Made by a program: the position numbers and the translations under genes. The notes under the pieces were generated by a model. That model was not told the DNA's origin. It saw nothing but the letters and a program-made list of their open reading frames with translations, and ran no database searches. Shown in pieces: positions 35,538-44,691 of a stretch of 64,000 bases of DNA (position 1 is the stretch's first letter; each line of letters opens with the position of its first letter). Source of the stretch: Flavobacterium sp. Root935 (GTDB taxonomy: Bacteria; Bacteroidota; Bacteroidia; Flavobacteriales; Flavobacteriaceae); assembly GCF_001429295.1 (NCBI RefSeq), contig NZ_LMJL01000012.1, positions 173,511 through 237,510 of the forward strand, given 5' to 3'.

Positions 35538-36767
35538 TTAGATAAGTTGTTTTGGGAAACAGATATAATATTTTGTTACCAATTTAGATAACGATTTCAA
35601 ATTCAGCTGATCAGAAGCTTCAACAACATCCTCAATTGTTTTATCTTTTTTCAAAATTCTAATAGGTTCGGCTTCTTTACTGTAGGCTTGGTTTTTAATT
35701 TTTCCTCTAAAAATAAAATAACCAGCCTCTAATTGTGTAATATGGTGCAAGTTGGCAAATTGTTCTTTCAAAGATTGTGATTCTTCCATTGAAATTTTTT
35801 CTGCACTTAACTTTATTTTCAATAAATCTCTATTAATGATCATCTTGCTTAATGTACTTAACACAAAATCATCTTGTCTCTGCCAAGCTTTCAACGCACT
35901 AATGATATCAAAATCATCAAGCTGCGAAAACAAATCTAACTTTTCAGCATCAAAATCATCCAGAGTAACCTTATTATGCATAAAATATGAAAGCGGTTCA
36001 CTGCAAGGTAGGTTAATTCCTTTCAATGTCAACTCTTTAGCTCTCTTTAATGTTTTCATTAAAATTAATTCGGCAACCAAACTGGTTTTATGCAGATAAG
36101 CCTGCCAATACATTAATCTTCTAGAAAGCAAGAATTTTTCTACCGAATAAATTCCTTTTTCTTCAATAACCAAAACATCATTTTCAACATTCATCATCTG
36201 AATCAATCGTTCAGAATTTACATTTCCTTCTGCAACTCCAGTATAAAAACTGTCACGTTTTAGATAATCCATTCGATCCATATCCAACTGACTTGAAATC
36301 AATTGCAGCATGAATTTTCTATGATATTCTCCTTTAAAAACCTGAATTGCCAAACTCAATCTCCCACCAAACTCTTCATTCAACTGATTCATAAACAATA
36401 ATGAAATCGCTTCATGATGCACATCTTCAACAATACTTCTTTCCATTGCATGAGAAAATGGCCCATGTCCGATATCATGAAGTAAAATAGCAATTAATAA
36501 GGCATTTTCTTCTTCTGCAGATATCACAACATCTTTAAAACGAAGTGTATCAATTGCCTTCTGCATTAAATGCATGCATCCTAACGCATGATGAAAACGC
36601 GTATGATTTGCTCCCGGATACACCAAATATGACAATCCCATTTGAGAGATACGACGAAGACGCTGAAAATAGGGATGTTGGATTAAATCATAAATCAGCT
36701 CGTTTGGAATCGTAATAAAGCCATAGATAGGATCGTTGAATATTTTTAATTTGTTGATCTGAGTCAC
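35538..36767 (-). CDS. HD-domain phosphohydrolase (SAMHD1/dGTPase-like)
   Basis: 409 aa. The HD metal-binding set is complete: RFHHALGCMHLM (His59/His60), LLHDIGHGPFSHAME (His97, Asp98, His101) and a later Asp in QLDMDRMDYLKRDSFYTG. This pattern belongs to the SAMHD1-like dNTP triphosphohydrolase group, present in most Bacteroidota. Start is GTG at 36767 (protein MTQINKLKIFNDP); no in-frame ATG fits better. It heads the group lpxD, lpxC-fabZ, lpxA on the minus strand, but the spacing (39 bp) does not prove co-transcription. Confidence 0.9.
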   Translation of the reverse strand: MTQINKLKIFNDPIYGFITIPNELIYDLIQHPYFQRLRRISQMGLSYLVYPGANHTRFHHALGCMHLMQKAIDTLRFKDVVISAEEENALLIAILLHDIGHGPFSHAMERSIVEDVHHEAISLLFMNQLNEEFGGRLSLAIQVFKGEYHRKFMLQLISSQLDMDRMDYLKRDSFYTGVAEGNVNSERLIQMMNVENDVLVIEEKGIYSVEKFLLSRRLMYWQAYLHKTSLVAELILMKTLKRAKELTLKGINLPCSEPLSYFMHNKVTLDDFDAEKLDLFSQLDDFDIISALKAWQRQDDFVLSTLSKMIINRDLLKIKLSAEKISMEESQSLKEQFANLHHITQLEAGYFIFRGKIKNQAYSKEAEPIRILKKDKTIEDVVEASDQLNLKSLSKLVTKYYICFPKQLI

Positions 36768-36790
36768 AATCGGGTTATTTTTTTGGTCAA

Positions 36791-36798
36791 CAAATATA
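36791..36798 (-). promoter_or_regulatory. -7 box of the HD-domain gene
   Basis: TATATTTG on the minus strand, 23 nt upstream of the GTG start at 36767. No TTG was seen at -33. Confidence 0.5.
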
Positions 36799-36979
36799 AG
36801 TAAATAAGAATAAAGAGTTTGGAGTTTTTTATTTAAAAATCAATATTAAAATTATAATGATTGTCAGACAACTATATTTAAAAATGTAAAAAATCAACAT
36901 AAAATCGTTGTTTATCTTTGATAATTTTATACTATTTTTAATACTTTTTAAGTTCTATAACTTTAAATTGCAGTAAAAA

Positions 36980-36987
36980 TAAATTTG
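36980..36987 (+). promoter_or_regulatory. -7 box directly at the porX start
   Basis: TAAATTTG ends only 4 nt before the ATG at 36992. Transcription in Bacteroidota begins a few bases after this box, so the porX mRNA may be leaderless or nearly so. Confidence 0.5.
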
Positions 36988-36991
36988 TTTT

Positions 36992-38545
36992 ATGGATAAG
37001 ATCAAAATACTTTGGGTCGATGATGAAATCGATCTTTTAAAGCCCCATATATTGTTTCTAGAAAAAAAGAATTACGAAGTTACGACTTGTAACAACGGAC
37101 TTGATGCTATTGCATTGTTTGAAGAAGATAATTTTGACATTGTTTTTTTGGATGAAAACATGCCTGGAATGAGCGGTTTAGAAACGCTTTCTGAAATGAA
37201 AGAAAAAAAATCAGCCATACCAATGATTATGATTACAAAGAGCGAAGAAGAGTACATTATGGAAGAAGCCATAGGTTCTAAAATCGCCGACTACTTGATA
37301 AAACCTGTAAATCCGAACCAGATTTTATTGAGTTTGAAAAAGAATCTAGATCACTCAAGACTGATCTCTGAAAAGACAACTTTGGATTATCAAAAGGAAT
37401 TCAGAAAAATTGCAATGGAATTGGCAATGGTGAATTCGTATGAAGACTGGGTTGAATTATATAAAAAATTACTTTTCTGGGAATTAGAGCTTGAAAACAT
37501 TAATGATCAGGCGATGATCGAAATTTTAGAATCTCAAAAAGTTGAAGCCAATTCACAATTCGGAAAATATATTGAACGAAATTATGAAGATTGGTTTGCT
37601 CCAAAAGCAGACAAACCTATTCAATCTCATACTTTATTTAAAGAATTAGTTGTTCCAGAATTAAAAAAGAAAGACAAACCTGTTTTATTTGTTGTAATCG
37701 ACAACCTTCGTTACGACCAATGGAAATCTTTTGAAACTGTAATTGCAAATTATTACAAATTAGAAAAAGAGGTTCCTTATTTTTCTATTCTTCCAACAGC
37801 AACTCAATATGCTAGAAATGCTATTTTCTCTGGTTTAATGCCTTTGGATATGGAAAAACAATTTCCTGAATATTGGAAAAACGACGTTGAAGATGGAGGG
37901 AAAAATCTTTACGAAGCTGAATTTTTATCGGCTCAATTGAAAAGATTAGGCTTAAATATTAAGGAAGATTATTTCAAAATTACCAATTATGCCGGCGGTA
38001 AAAAGCTTGCAGAGAACTTCAAAGCTCTAAAAGGCAATGACTTAGTTACTGTTGTTTACAATTTCGTAGATATGCTTTCGCACGCTAAGACAGAAATGGA
38101 AGTAGTAAAAGAATTAGCTTCAGATGATAAAGCATACCGCTCATTAACACTAAGTTGGTTTAAAAACTCTCCTTTATTAGAAATCATCCAGCAGGCACAG
38201 GTTTTAGGATTCAAATTAATCTTAACCACAGATCACGGAACAATTAATGTAAAAAATCCGTCGAAAGTTGTGGGAGATAAAAATACAAGTCTAAATTTGC
38301 GTTACAAAACTGGTCGTAGTTTAACCTACGAACAAAAAGACGTGTATGTAGTAAAAGAACCTAAAACAATTGGTTTACCAGCTATAAACATGAGCAGTTC
38401 GTTTATTTTTGCCAAAAATGATTTCTTTTTGGCTTATGTAAACAACTACAATCATTATGTGAGTTATTACAAAAATACATATCAGCACGGCGGAATCTCG
38501 TTAGAAGAAATGATTATTCCGTTTTTGGTATTTAACCCGAAATAA
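36992..38545 (+). CDS. porX: PorX, response regulator with alkaline-phosphatase/PglZ-type output domain
   Basis: Regulator of type IX secretion in Bacteroidota, partner of the kinase PorY. 517 aa. Receiver domain at 1-120: VDDE (9-12), phosphoacceptor Asp54 in IVFLDENMPGM, Thr82 and Lys104 in YLIKP. A helical linker follows, then a PglZ/alkaline-phosphatase-superfamily domain (about 215-515) with LFVVIDNLRYDQWKS, the Thr nucleophile region LPTATQYARNAIFSGL, and metal ligands in LTTDHGTIN and QHGGISLEEM. Published work on this family reports phosphodiesterase activity and binding to the T9SS sigma factor SigP. There is no kinase gene beside it; tsaE follows. Confidence 0.93.
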   Translation: MDKIKILWVDDEIDLLKPHILFLEKKNYEVTTCNNGLDAIALFEEDNFDIVFLDENMPGMSGLETLSEMKEKKSAIPMIMITKSEEEYIMEEAIGSKIADYLIKPVNPNQILLSLKKNLDHSRLISEKTTLDYQKEFRKIAMELAMVNSYEDWVELYKKLLFWELELENINDQAMIEILESQKVEANSQFGKYIERNYEDWFAPKADKPIQSHTLFKELVVPELKKKDKPVLFVVIDNLRYDQWKSFETVIANYYKLEKEVPYFSILPTATQYARNAIFSGLMPLDMEKQFPEYWKNDVEDGGKNLYEAEFLSAQLKRLGLNIKEDYFKITNYAGGKKLAENFKALKGNDLVTVVYNFVDMLSHAKTEMEVVKELASDDKAYRSLTLSWFKNSPLLEIIQQAQVLGFKLILTTDHGTINVKNPSKVVGDKNTSLNLRYKTGRSLTYEQKDVYVVKEPKTIGLPAINMSSSFIFAKNDFFLAYVNNYNHYVSYYKNTYQHGGISLEEMIIPFLVFNPK

Positions 38546-38628
38546 AAAAGTTTTCAGTCGCAGTCTCAGTTTTCAGTTTCTAACTGAGACTTTAAACTGA
38601 GACTGAGACCAAATAAATAGACATAACA
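38546..38628. repeat. porX-tsaE spacer with perfect 12-bp inverted repeat
   Basis: CAGTCTCAGTTT (38561-38572) pairs exactly with AAACTGAGACTG (38594-38605). Nested AACTGAGAC and TTCAGT words extend the fold over most of the spacer. No U-run. Confidence 0.8.
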
Positions 38629-39036
38629 ATGAATATCGTTTTTTCATTAGATCAAATTCAAGAAGTTGCAGAGCAGATTTTAGCATCAAATCCTAAAAAA
38701 ATTATTCTTTTTAATGGAGAAATGGGGGTTGGAAAAACCACTCTAATAAAGCAATTATGCAAAAGTTTAGGTGTTCAGGACGCTACCAGCAGCCCAACAT
38801 TTTCTTTGGTTAACGAATATAATGCAGCAAATAATCAAATTGTTTATCATTTTGATTTTTACAGATTAAATAAAGAAACTGAAGCGCTTGATATGGGCGT
38901 CGATGATTATTTGTACTCTGGAAACTGGTGTTTTATTGAATGGTCTGAAAAAATTGAAAATCTTCTTCCAGAGGAAACTTCAACTATTAATATTGAATTA
39001 CTTGCAGACGGAAAAAGAGAACTAAAATTAGTATAA
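38629..39036 (+). CDS. tsaE: TsaE, ATPase of tRNA t6A synthesis
   Basis: Small P-loop ATPase that works with TsaB and TsaD to place threonylcarbamoyl on A37 of ANN-decoding tRNAs. 135 aa, with Walker A GEMGVGKTT (30-38), switch-like SSPTFSLVNEY, and Walker B-like FDFYRL, followed by FIEWSEKIENLLP. Length is normal. A partner of this pathway, the Sua5/YrdC gene, lies in the same window at 50894-51514 but on the other strand. Confidence 0.95.
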   Translation: MNIVFSLDQIQEVAEQILASNPKKIILFNGEMGVGKTTLIKQLCKSLGVQDATSSPTFSLVNEYNAANNQIVYHFDFYRLNKETEALDMGVDDYLYSGNWCFIEWSEKIENLLPEETSTINIELLADGKRELKLV

Positions 39037-39178
39037 AAACTTTACAAATCTTCACGACAAAGAGTAAAAAACTTAAGAGAAAATTTCTTAACATTCACAC
39101 CTTATAGTATTAGCAGAATTTTTGCACTAATTTTAAATCTTTTTACGTAATTTGTACTCTTAATTTTTTGCACCACCC

Positions 39179-40378
39179 ATGTCAATCACGTTAACTCCAT
39201 TTACAAAACAACAATTAATACCACAAGAAGAAAAACTTGAGGTTGGTCGTTTTAAAAGAGAACTTTTTATAGGAATCCCCAAAGAAACAAGCTATCAGGA
39301 ACGTCGTATATGCCTTACTCCCGATGCTGTAAATTCCTTAACTTATGCGGGTCACCGTGTCATGATTGAATCTGGAGCTGGGGAAAGTTCGAGTTATACC
39401 GATAAAGAATATGCCGATGCGGGCGCAGAAATTACAAAAGATACCAAAAGAGTTTTTGGCTGTCCGTTTTTACTAAAAGTGGAGCCGCCGACTTTAGCCG
39501 AAATACAAATGATAAATCCTGAAACGGTAATCATTTCGGCTATTCAACTCAAAACCAAAAAGAAAGAATACTTTGAAGCTTTAGCTCAAAAGAAAATCAC
39601 AGCCTTAGCTTTTGAATATATCAAAGATGAGGACGGCTCGTATCCAGCAGTAAAATCTTTAAGCGAAATTGCAGGAACAGCCTCAATTCTTATTGCTGCA
39701 GAATTAATGATTACGGATGAATTTGGAAAAGGCCTTTTATTTGGAAATATTACTGGCGTCCCTCCTACTGAAGTTGTTATTTTAGGTGCTGGAACCGTTG
39801 GAGAATTTGCTGCAAAAACAGCAATTGGATTAGGAGCAAATGTAAAAGTTTTCGATAATTCCATTACCAAATTACGCCGCTTGCAAAATAATTTGAATCA
39901 GCGAATTTTTACTTCGACTATTCAACAAAAAGGTTTACTAAAAGCTTTAAGACGTTGTGATGTCGCTATTGGCGCCATGCGCGGAAAAGAACGCTGTCCA
40001 ATTGTAGTTACAGAAACTATGGTAGAACACATGAAAAAAGGTGCTGTAATTGTTGATGTAAGCATTGACACTGGAGGCTGCTTCGAAACATCAGAAGTTA
40101 CTACCCACGAAAAACCAACCTTTATTAAGAGCAATGTTTTACACTATTGTGTACCAAATATCCCTTCTAGATATTCCAAAACCGCCTCATTATCAATTAG
40201 TAACATTCTAACACCTTATCTACATCAGATAGCCGAAGATGGTGGAATAGAAAGTGCTATTCGATGCAATAAAGGTCTTAAAAACGGTATTTATCTTTAT
40301 CACGGAATCCTAACAAACAAAGCTATTGGCGACTGGTTTGATTTGCCAGATAACGATATCAATTTACTTGTATTTTAA
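39179..40378 (+). CDS. ald: Alanine dehydrogenase
   Basis: NAD-dependent interconversion of alanine and pyruvate. 399 aa. The N-terminal domain shows IGIPKETSYQERRICLTPDAV (substrate Arg and the catalytic Lys region KVEPP), and the NAD domain has VVILGAGTVGEFAAKTAIGLGANV and a catalytic His-containing block before VIVDVSIDTGGCFETSEVTTH. Compared with typical Ald (about 370 aa) it has an N-terminal extension of some 25 residues (SITLTPFTKQQLIPQEEKLE). Related transhydrogenase alpha subunits share the fold, but the TPDAV and DVSIDTGG motifs favour Ald. Confidence 0.9.
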   Translation: MSITLTPFTKQQLIPQEEKLEVGRFKRELFIGIPKETSYQERRICLTPDAVNSLTYAGHRVMIESGAGESSSYTDKEYADAGAEITKDTKRVFGCPFLLKVEPPTLAEIQMINPETVIISAIQLKTKKKEYFEALAQKKITALAFEYIKDEDGSYPAVKSLSEIAGTASILIAAELMITDEFGKGLLFGNITGVPPTEVVILGAGTVGEFAAKTAIGLGANVKVFDNSITKLRRLQNNLNQRIFTSTIQQKGLLKALRRCDVAIGAMRGKERCPIVVTETMVEHMKKGAVIVDVSIDTGGCFETSEVTTHEKPTFIKSNVLHYCVPNIPSRYSKTASLSISNILTPYLHQIAEDGGIESAIRCNKGLKNGIYLYHGILTNKAIGDWFDLPDNDINLLVF

Positions 40379-40399
40379 GGGAACTTTAATGTACCTTTG
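40368..40399 (+). promoter_or_regulatory. Promoter of the 124-aa gene
   Basis: TTG (40368-40370) and TACCTTTG (40392-40399), gap 21 nt. It overlaps the end of ald and lies 15 nt upstream of the ATG at 40415. Confidence 0.6.
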
Positions 40400-40414
40400 C
40401 AAAAATTTTATTTC

Positions 40415-40789
40415 ATGAAGTTCGTACACCGTTTTGCATATTATCTAATCGGCCTAATTATGGGCTGTTTTTTTGTAGCTCTTGTTTTTAGTGGAAAAGA
40501 TACTCGCTGCAATTATTTTCCAAATGCCCGAGTTCTTAATAATCTTCGAACAAAACCTTTTCAATATTCAGATAAAGCAATTCAGACTTTAAATGAAAAA
40601 TGGGTTGACACTGCAGACATTAAAAACACATTGACTTACGGAGATGTTGATTTTGACCAAAGTAATGTTCCGTTCAATAAAGGTAAACTTTATATCATTG
40701 AAGGTAAAACAGTTAAAAATCAAGAAATTATTCTAAAAGTTACAAACTACGAAAACAAAGCTGTTTTAGAAGAAATTATCAAAAAATAA
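40415..40789 (+). CDS. Small membrane-anchored protein (DUF4258-like)
   Basis: 124 aa from the ATG at 40415 (MKFVHRFAYYLIGLIMG); a start at 40397 would add six residues but overlaps the promoter. One hydrophobic segment at about 7-26, then a small periplasmic or cytoplasmic domain with TLTYGDVDFDQSNVPFNKGKLYIIEG and VKNQEIILKVTNYENKAVL. The GDVDF...Y.IEG pattern resembles DUF4258 proteins of Bacteroidota; the function is unknown. Directly downstream of ald but with its own promoter. Confidence 0.65.
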   Translation: MKFVHRFAYYLIGLIMGCFFVALVFSGKDTRCNYFPNARVLNNLRTKPFQYSDKAIQTLNEKWVDTADIKNTLTYGDVDFDQSNVPFNKGKLYIIEGKTVKNQEIILKVTNYENKAVLEEIIKK

Positions 40790-40800
40790 CTCAAATTAAA

Positions 40801-40856
40801 TCTTTTGTTTCTCGCTCCCGATAGCTATCGAGATTGCAGATTCAAAAGATTTTTTA
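40801..40856 (+). terminator. Hairpin with inner palindrome and T-run after the 124-aa gene
   Basis: Outer arms TCTTTTG (40801-40807) and CAAAAGA (40843-40849) enclose the palindrome CGATAGCTATCG (40819-40830); a T-run follows at 40850. The inner palindrome CCCGATAGCTATCG is a word I associate with repeated palindromes of Flavobacterium genomes. Confidence 0.6.
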
Positions 40857-40934
40857 GTTAAAAATATTTCATGGAAAGTTACAAAGGCCCAAAGAAGCAA
40901 AGCTTTACCTTTGCAACTTTGTTACCTATAAAAT

Positions 40935-41600
40935 TTACCACTCAATTTCTTTCAATCCTTTCGATTTCAAGAAATCATTTGTCTGGCTAAAATGTTTATT
41001 TCCAAACCAAAATCCTCTATTTGCACTTAAAGGTGAAGGATGCCCTGATTTTAAGATCTGATGTTTGGAAGCATCAATCAACGCAGCTTTCTTTTGAGCA
41101 AAACCACCCCAAAGCAAGAATACTACATTTTCTTTTTCCGCAGAAATCTGTTTGATTACAGCATCCGTAAATTTTTCCCATCCTTTTCCCTGATGACTTC
41201 CTGCTTCAGATTGTCTCACAGTTAATGTGGCATTTAAAAGAAAAACACCTTGATCTGCCCAGCGCTCCAAATTCCCAGTTTTTGGTAAAGGTTTATTTAA
41301 ATCACTTTCGATTTCTCTAAAAATATTATATAAAGAAGGTGGAAACGGAATTCCATCGTTGACAGAAAAACACAAACCATTTGCCTGGTTTGGACCGTGA
41401 TAAGGATCCTGACCGATTATAACAACTTTCACTTCATCAAAATGACAATGGTCAAAAGCTGAAAAAATCTGACTGCCTTTTGGATAACAAACTTTTGTTG
41501 CGTATTCTGATTTTACAAATTCAATTAATTCTTTGAAATATGGTTTTTCGAATTCTTCATTCAAAACTGGTTTCCAAGAAGAATGCATTTTTACGTCCAT
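40935..41600 (-). CDS. ung: Uracil-DNA glycosylase
   Basis: Removes uracil from DNA. 221 aa, family 1: water-activating loop GQDPYHGPNQANGLCFSV (GQDPYHG 63-69, catalytic Asp65), Ser/Thr-rich LLNATLTVRQSEAGSHQGKGW, FLLWGGFAQKK, and the Leu-loop GHPSPLSANRGFWFG with catalytic His187. All active-site residues are present. Convergent with the plus-strand gene ending at 40789. Confidence 0.97.
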   Translation of the reverse strand: MDVKMHSSWKPVLNEEFEKPYFKELIEFVKSEYATKVCYPKGSQIFSAFDHCHFDEVKVVIIGQDPYHGPNQANGLCFSVNDGIPFPPSLYNIFREIESDLNKPLPKTGNLERWADQGVFLLNATLTVRQSEAGSHQGKGWEKFTDAVIKQISAEKENVVFLLWGGFAQKKAALIDASKHQILKSGHPSPLSANRGFWFGNKHFSQTNDFLKSKGLKEIEW

Positions 41601-41739
41601 AATTTTTTTTATGCGAATTTCAGAAATAATTACTTAAAATCATATTTACTAAAAAGAAAAATGTAAAAAATTGAAAATCAAAAGTTAGAAACGACAGCAA
41701 ATAAAAAAACTCATAATTCATAATTCATTATTGTTTTCG

Positions 41740-41747
41740 TACTTTTG
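41740..41747 (+). promoter_or_regulatory. -7 box of the MutS2-like gene
   Basis: TACTTTTG ends 24 nt before the ATG at 41772. Just upstream are CATAATTCATAATTCATTA tandem words (41711-41729). Confidence 0.45.
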
Positions 41748-41771
41748 CTTTTACTTTCATAAAGAGATTAA

Positions 41772-43937
41772 ATGATCAGTATTACCGAAAAAACATTACA
41801 AGACTTACAATTTCCAACAGTACTCGAAACCATTTCAGATGGATGCAACACCGATATTGGAAAGGAAAAGGCTTTACAAATAAAACCATTTAGAGATAAA
41901 GAAGAATTGATGCAGTCCTTGATGCAGACATCAGAATATGTATCTTCTTTTCAAAATAATAACGCGATTCCTAATCACGGATTCGATGCTATAACTCATG
42001 AAATTAAGTTTTTAGCAATTGAAGATAGTTTCTTGGAAGTTGGTAGTTTTAGAAAAATTGCCAATCTTTCTGCAACTACAAATGTCTTATTGAGTTTCCT
42101 CAAAAAATTTGACGACTATTATCCAAATCTTAACGCTAGGGCTTCCCGTGTCGAATTGACCAAAGATATCATTACGGCAATTGACGCCATTGTCGATAAA
42201 TATGGAGAAATTAAAGATAATGCTTCGCCGGCTTTATTGAGCATTCGCCAAAATATGAATTTGGTGCGCGGAAAAGTAAATCAAAGTTTTGGCGTTGCGC
42301 TTACACAATATAATGGTTTAGGATATTTGGATGATATTAAAGAAAGCTTTGTACAAAACCGCAGGGTTTTAGCAGTGCTAGCAATGTATCGCCGTAAAGT
42401 AAAAGGATCTATTTTAGGAAGTTCTAAAACGGGAAGCATCGCTTACATCGAACCAGAAGCTACTCTAAAATATTCAAGAGAGTTAGCAAATTTAGAATAT
42501 GAGGAGAAGGAAGAAATTACTAGAATTTTAAAAAATCTGTCAAACGTAATTCGCCCTTACTTACCATTACTAATTGAATATCAAGACTTTTTAAGTGATA
42601 TTGACGTTGTTGCGGGAAAGGCAAAATACGCCAATCGCATCAACGGAATCTTACCTGCAATTACAGAAGAAAGAAGATTATTCTTTAGAGAAGCCTATCA
42701 CCCGATTTTGTATTTGAATAACAAACAAAAAAAAGAAGTTACGCATCCGCAGACCATTGAGCTAAAACAAGAAAATAGAATTATTGTAATTTCTGGACCA
42801 AATGCAGGCGGAAAAACTATTTCTCTAAAAACAGTTGGTTTATTACAGTTGATGTTGCAATCTGGCATTTTAATTCCAGTTCACGAAAGAAGCGAAACTT
42901 TTTTATTTGATAGAATTTTAACTGACATTGGAGATAATCAATCTATTGAAAATCATTTAAGTACTTATAGCTACAGATTAAAAAACATGAATTATTTCTT
43001 GAAGAAATGCAACAAGAAAACGATGTTTTTAATTGACGAATTTGGCACAGGTTCTGATCCTGAATTGGGAGGCGCTTTGGCTGAAATTTTCTTGGAAGAA
43101 TTTTATCATCGAGAAGCATTTGGAATTATAACAACGCACTACTCTAATTTGAAAATTTTGGCAAACGAATTACCATATGCCACAAATGCAAATATGATGT
43201 TCGACGAAAAGTCTCTCGAACCAATGTATAAATTAGCTTTAGGTCAGGCAGGAAGCTCGTTTACATTTGAAGTTGCACAAAAAAATGGAATTCCGTTTGG
43301 ATTGATCAATCGTGCGAAAAAGAAAATCGAAGTTGGAAAAGTTCGTTTTGATAAAACCATTGCGACTCTTCAAAAAGAAAGGTCAAAGCTTGAAAAAACT
43401 TCTTTGAATTTAAAAGAAGAAGAAACTCGTGCACGGGAAGAAAGTAAAAAGATGGAAAACATCAATACTAGAATCCAGCAAAAATTGGAAAGCTATCAAG
43501 AATTATACGACAGCAACCAGAAGATTATTTACATTGGACAAAAAATTGATGACATTGCTGAAAAATATTTCAACAACAAAAATAAAAAAGAACTTATTGG
43601 CGAATTTTTAAAAATAGTTGAAATTGAAAATTCAAAACGAAAAAAAGCAACTCCAAAAGAAACCAAAGCAAAAGTTGAAAAACAAAAAGAAATTATTGCT
43701 GAAGTTCAGGTAAAAGTTGAAGAAATTCGAAAAGAAAAAAAAGAGAAAAAATTAAAACCTGTTGTAGAAAAACCAAGACCAATTTTAAAAGTGGGCGACC
43801 GAGTACGAATGATGGATGGAAGATCTGTGGGAAGTATCGATTCTATCGAAAAAAATAAAGCAACAGTTAATTACGGAATTTTTACATCGAAAGTAAGTTT
43901 AGACGAATTGGAGTTAGTTGAGGCTGTTAAAAAATAA
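41772..43937 (+). CDS. MutS2-family ATPase lacking the Smr domain
   Basis: 721 aa. Helical clamp/core domain (about 1-310), MutS-type ABC ATPase (about 320-510: Walker A GPNAGGKTISLKT, LTDIGDNQSIENHLSTY signature region, Walker B FLIDEFGTGSDPELGGAL, ITTHYSNLK), a long charged coiled coil (about 520-675), and a C-terminal KOW-like part (ILKVGDRVRMMDGRSVGSIDSIE). Canonical MutS2 (about 780 aa) ends in an Smr nuclease/ribosome-quality domain; here the protein stops after the KOW part, with a normal TAA and no continuation in another frame. So it lacks the nuclease. Roles known for the family are suppression of recombination and splitting of collided ribosomes. Confidence 0.88.
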   Translation: MISITEKTLQDLQFPTVLETISDGCNTDIGKEKALQIKPFRDKEELMQSLMQTSEYVSSFQNNNAIPNHGFDAITHEIKFLAIEDSFLEVGSFRKIANLSATTNVLLSFLKKFDDYYPNLNARASRVELTKDIITAIDAIVDKYGEIKDNASPALLSIRQNMNLVRGKVNQSFGVALTQYNGLGYLDDIKESFVQNRRVLAVLAMYRRKVKGSILGSSKTGSIAYIEPEATLKYSRELANLEYEEKEEITRILKNLSNVIRPYLPLLIEYQDFLSDIDVVAGKAKYANRINGILPAITEERRLFFREAYHPILYLNNKQKKEVTHPQTIELKQENRIIVISGPNAGGKTISLKTVGLLQLMLQSGILIPVHERSETFLFDRILTDIGDNQSIENHLSTYSYRLKNMNYFLKKCNKKTMFLIDEFGTGSDPELGGALAEIFLEEFYHREAFGIITTHYSNLKILANELPYATNANMMFDEKSLEPMYKLALGQAGSSFTFEVAQKNGIPFGLINRAKKKIEVGKVRFDKTIATLQKERSKLEKTSLNLKEEETRAREESKKMENINTRIQQKLESYQELYDSNQKIIYIGQKIDDIAEKYFNNKNKKELIGEFLKIVEIENSKRKKATPKETKAKVEKQKEIIAEVQVKVEEIRKEKKEKKLKPVVEKPRPILKVGDRVRMMDGRSVGSIDSIEKNKATVNYGIFTSKVSLDELELVEAVKK

Positions 43938-44218
43938 AGTTTTCAATCACAGTCATGTTTTTAAGCTTATAAATGCTAAAAAAATAGGTAAAATTAAAAT
44001 AAAGCGATTTAAGAATTGATCTTTAAAAATACAATAAAAGTGGTCGCTATATTTTTTAAATTAATCTAAGATCAAATATTAAAGCCGTTTTTAATAATTA
44101 AAATTTATTAAAATTTAAAAATACATAGATTTAATAAATATACCTAATTAACTCATAAGTATACAATTTAAAAATCTATTGCGTTTTTAGAATAGTAGAA
44201 AAACTTGACCTTACAATA
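43938..44218. other. AT-rich spacer without recognisable features
   Basis: 281 bp with stops in all frames; no hairpin with a T-run, no convincing -7 box. It holds the 3' end of the MutS2-like transcript and the promoter of the DCC-family gene. Confidence 0.4.
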
Positions 44219-44632
44219 ATGGAAGATCTTCCAATGAATAAAAAAATAATCCTTTTTGACGGAGTTTGTAATCTCTGCAATTCTGCTGTACAATTTATTA
44301 TAAAAAAAGACAAAAAAGATATTTTTAGATTTGTCGCATTGCAGTCAGAATTAGGTATTTCAATTTGTAAACATCTGGGAATTAGTTTTTCAAAAATGGA
44401 CAGCATTATTTTATACGATCCAGGAACAGCTTATTTTTATAAATCTTCGGCAGCAATTGAAATAGGAAAAAACTTTGGTGGTTTTTGGAAATTAATTCCG
44501 ATTTTTAGAATTGTTCCAATTTTTATAAGCGATTTCATTTACGACTACATTGCCAAAAACCGATACAATTGGTATGGCAAAAAAGAAAGCTGCATGATTC
44601 CTACTCCAGAATTGAAATCGAAATTTCTTTAA
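44219..44632 (+). CDS. DCC-family thiol-disulfide oxidoreductase (DUF393)
   Basis: 137 aa. Starts [27 protein letters not shown]: the DGVCNLCN motif carries the DxxCxxC redox site of the family. The middle block [10 protein letters not shown] (position after [11 protein letters not shown]) and the C-terminal [23 protein letters not shown]-type block (read here as [12 protein letters not shown]) are also diagnostic. Function is not characterised. An in-frame ATG at 44234 is a possible alternative; related proteins often keep the extra residues, so 44219 is used. Confidence 0.85.
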   Translation: [137 protein letters not shown]

Positions 44633-44691
44633 AAAGAAACTCCAATAGAAAAATTACAAATTCCAATTTTATACATAACAAGAATCCAATC

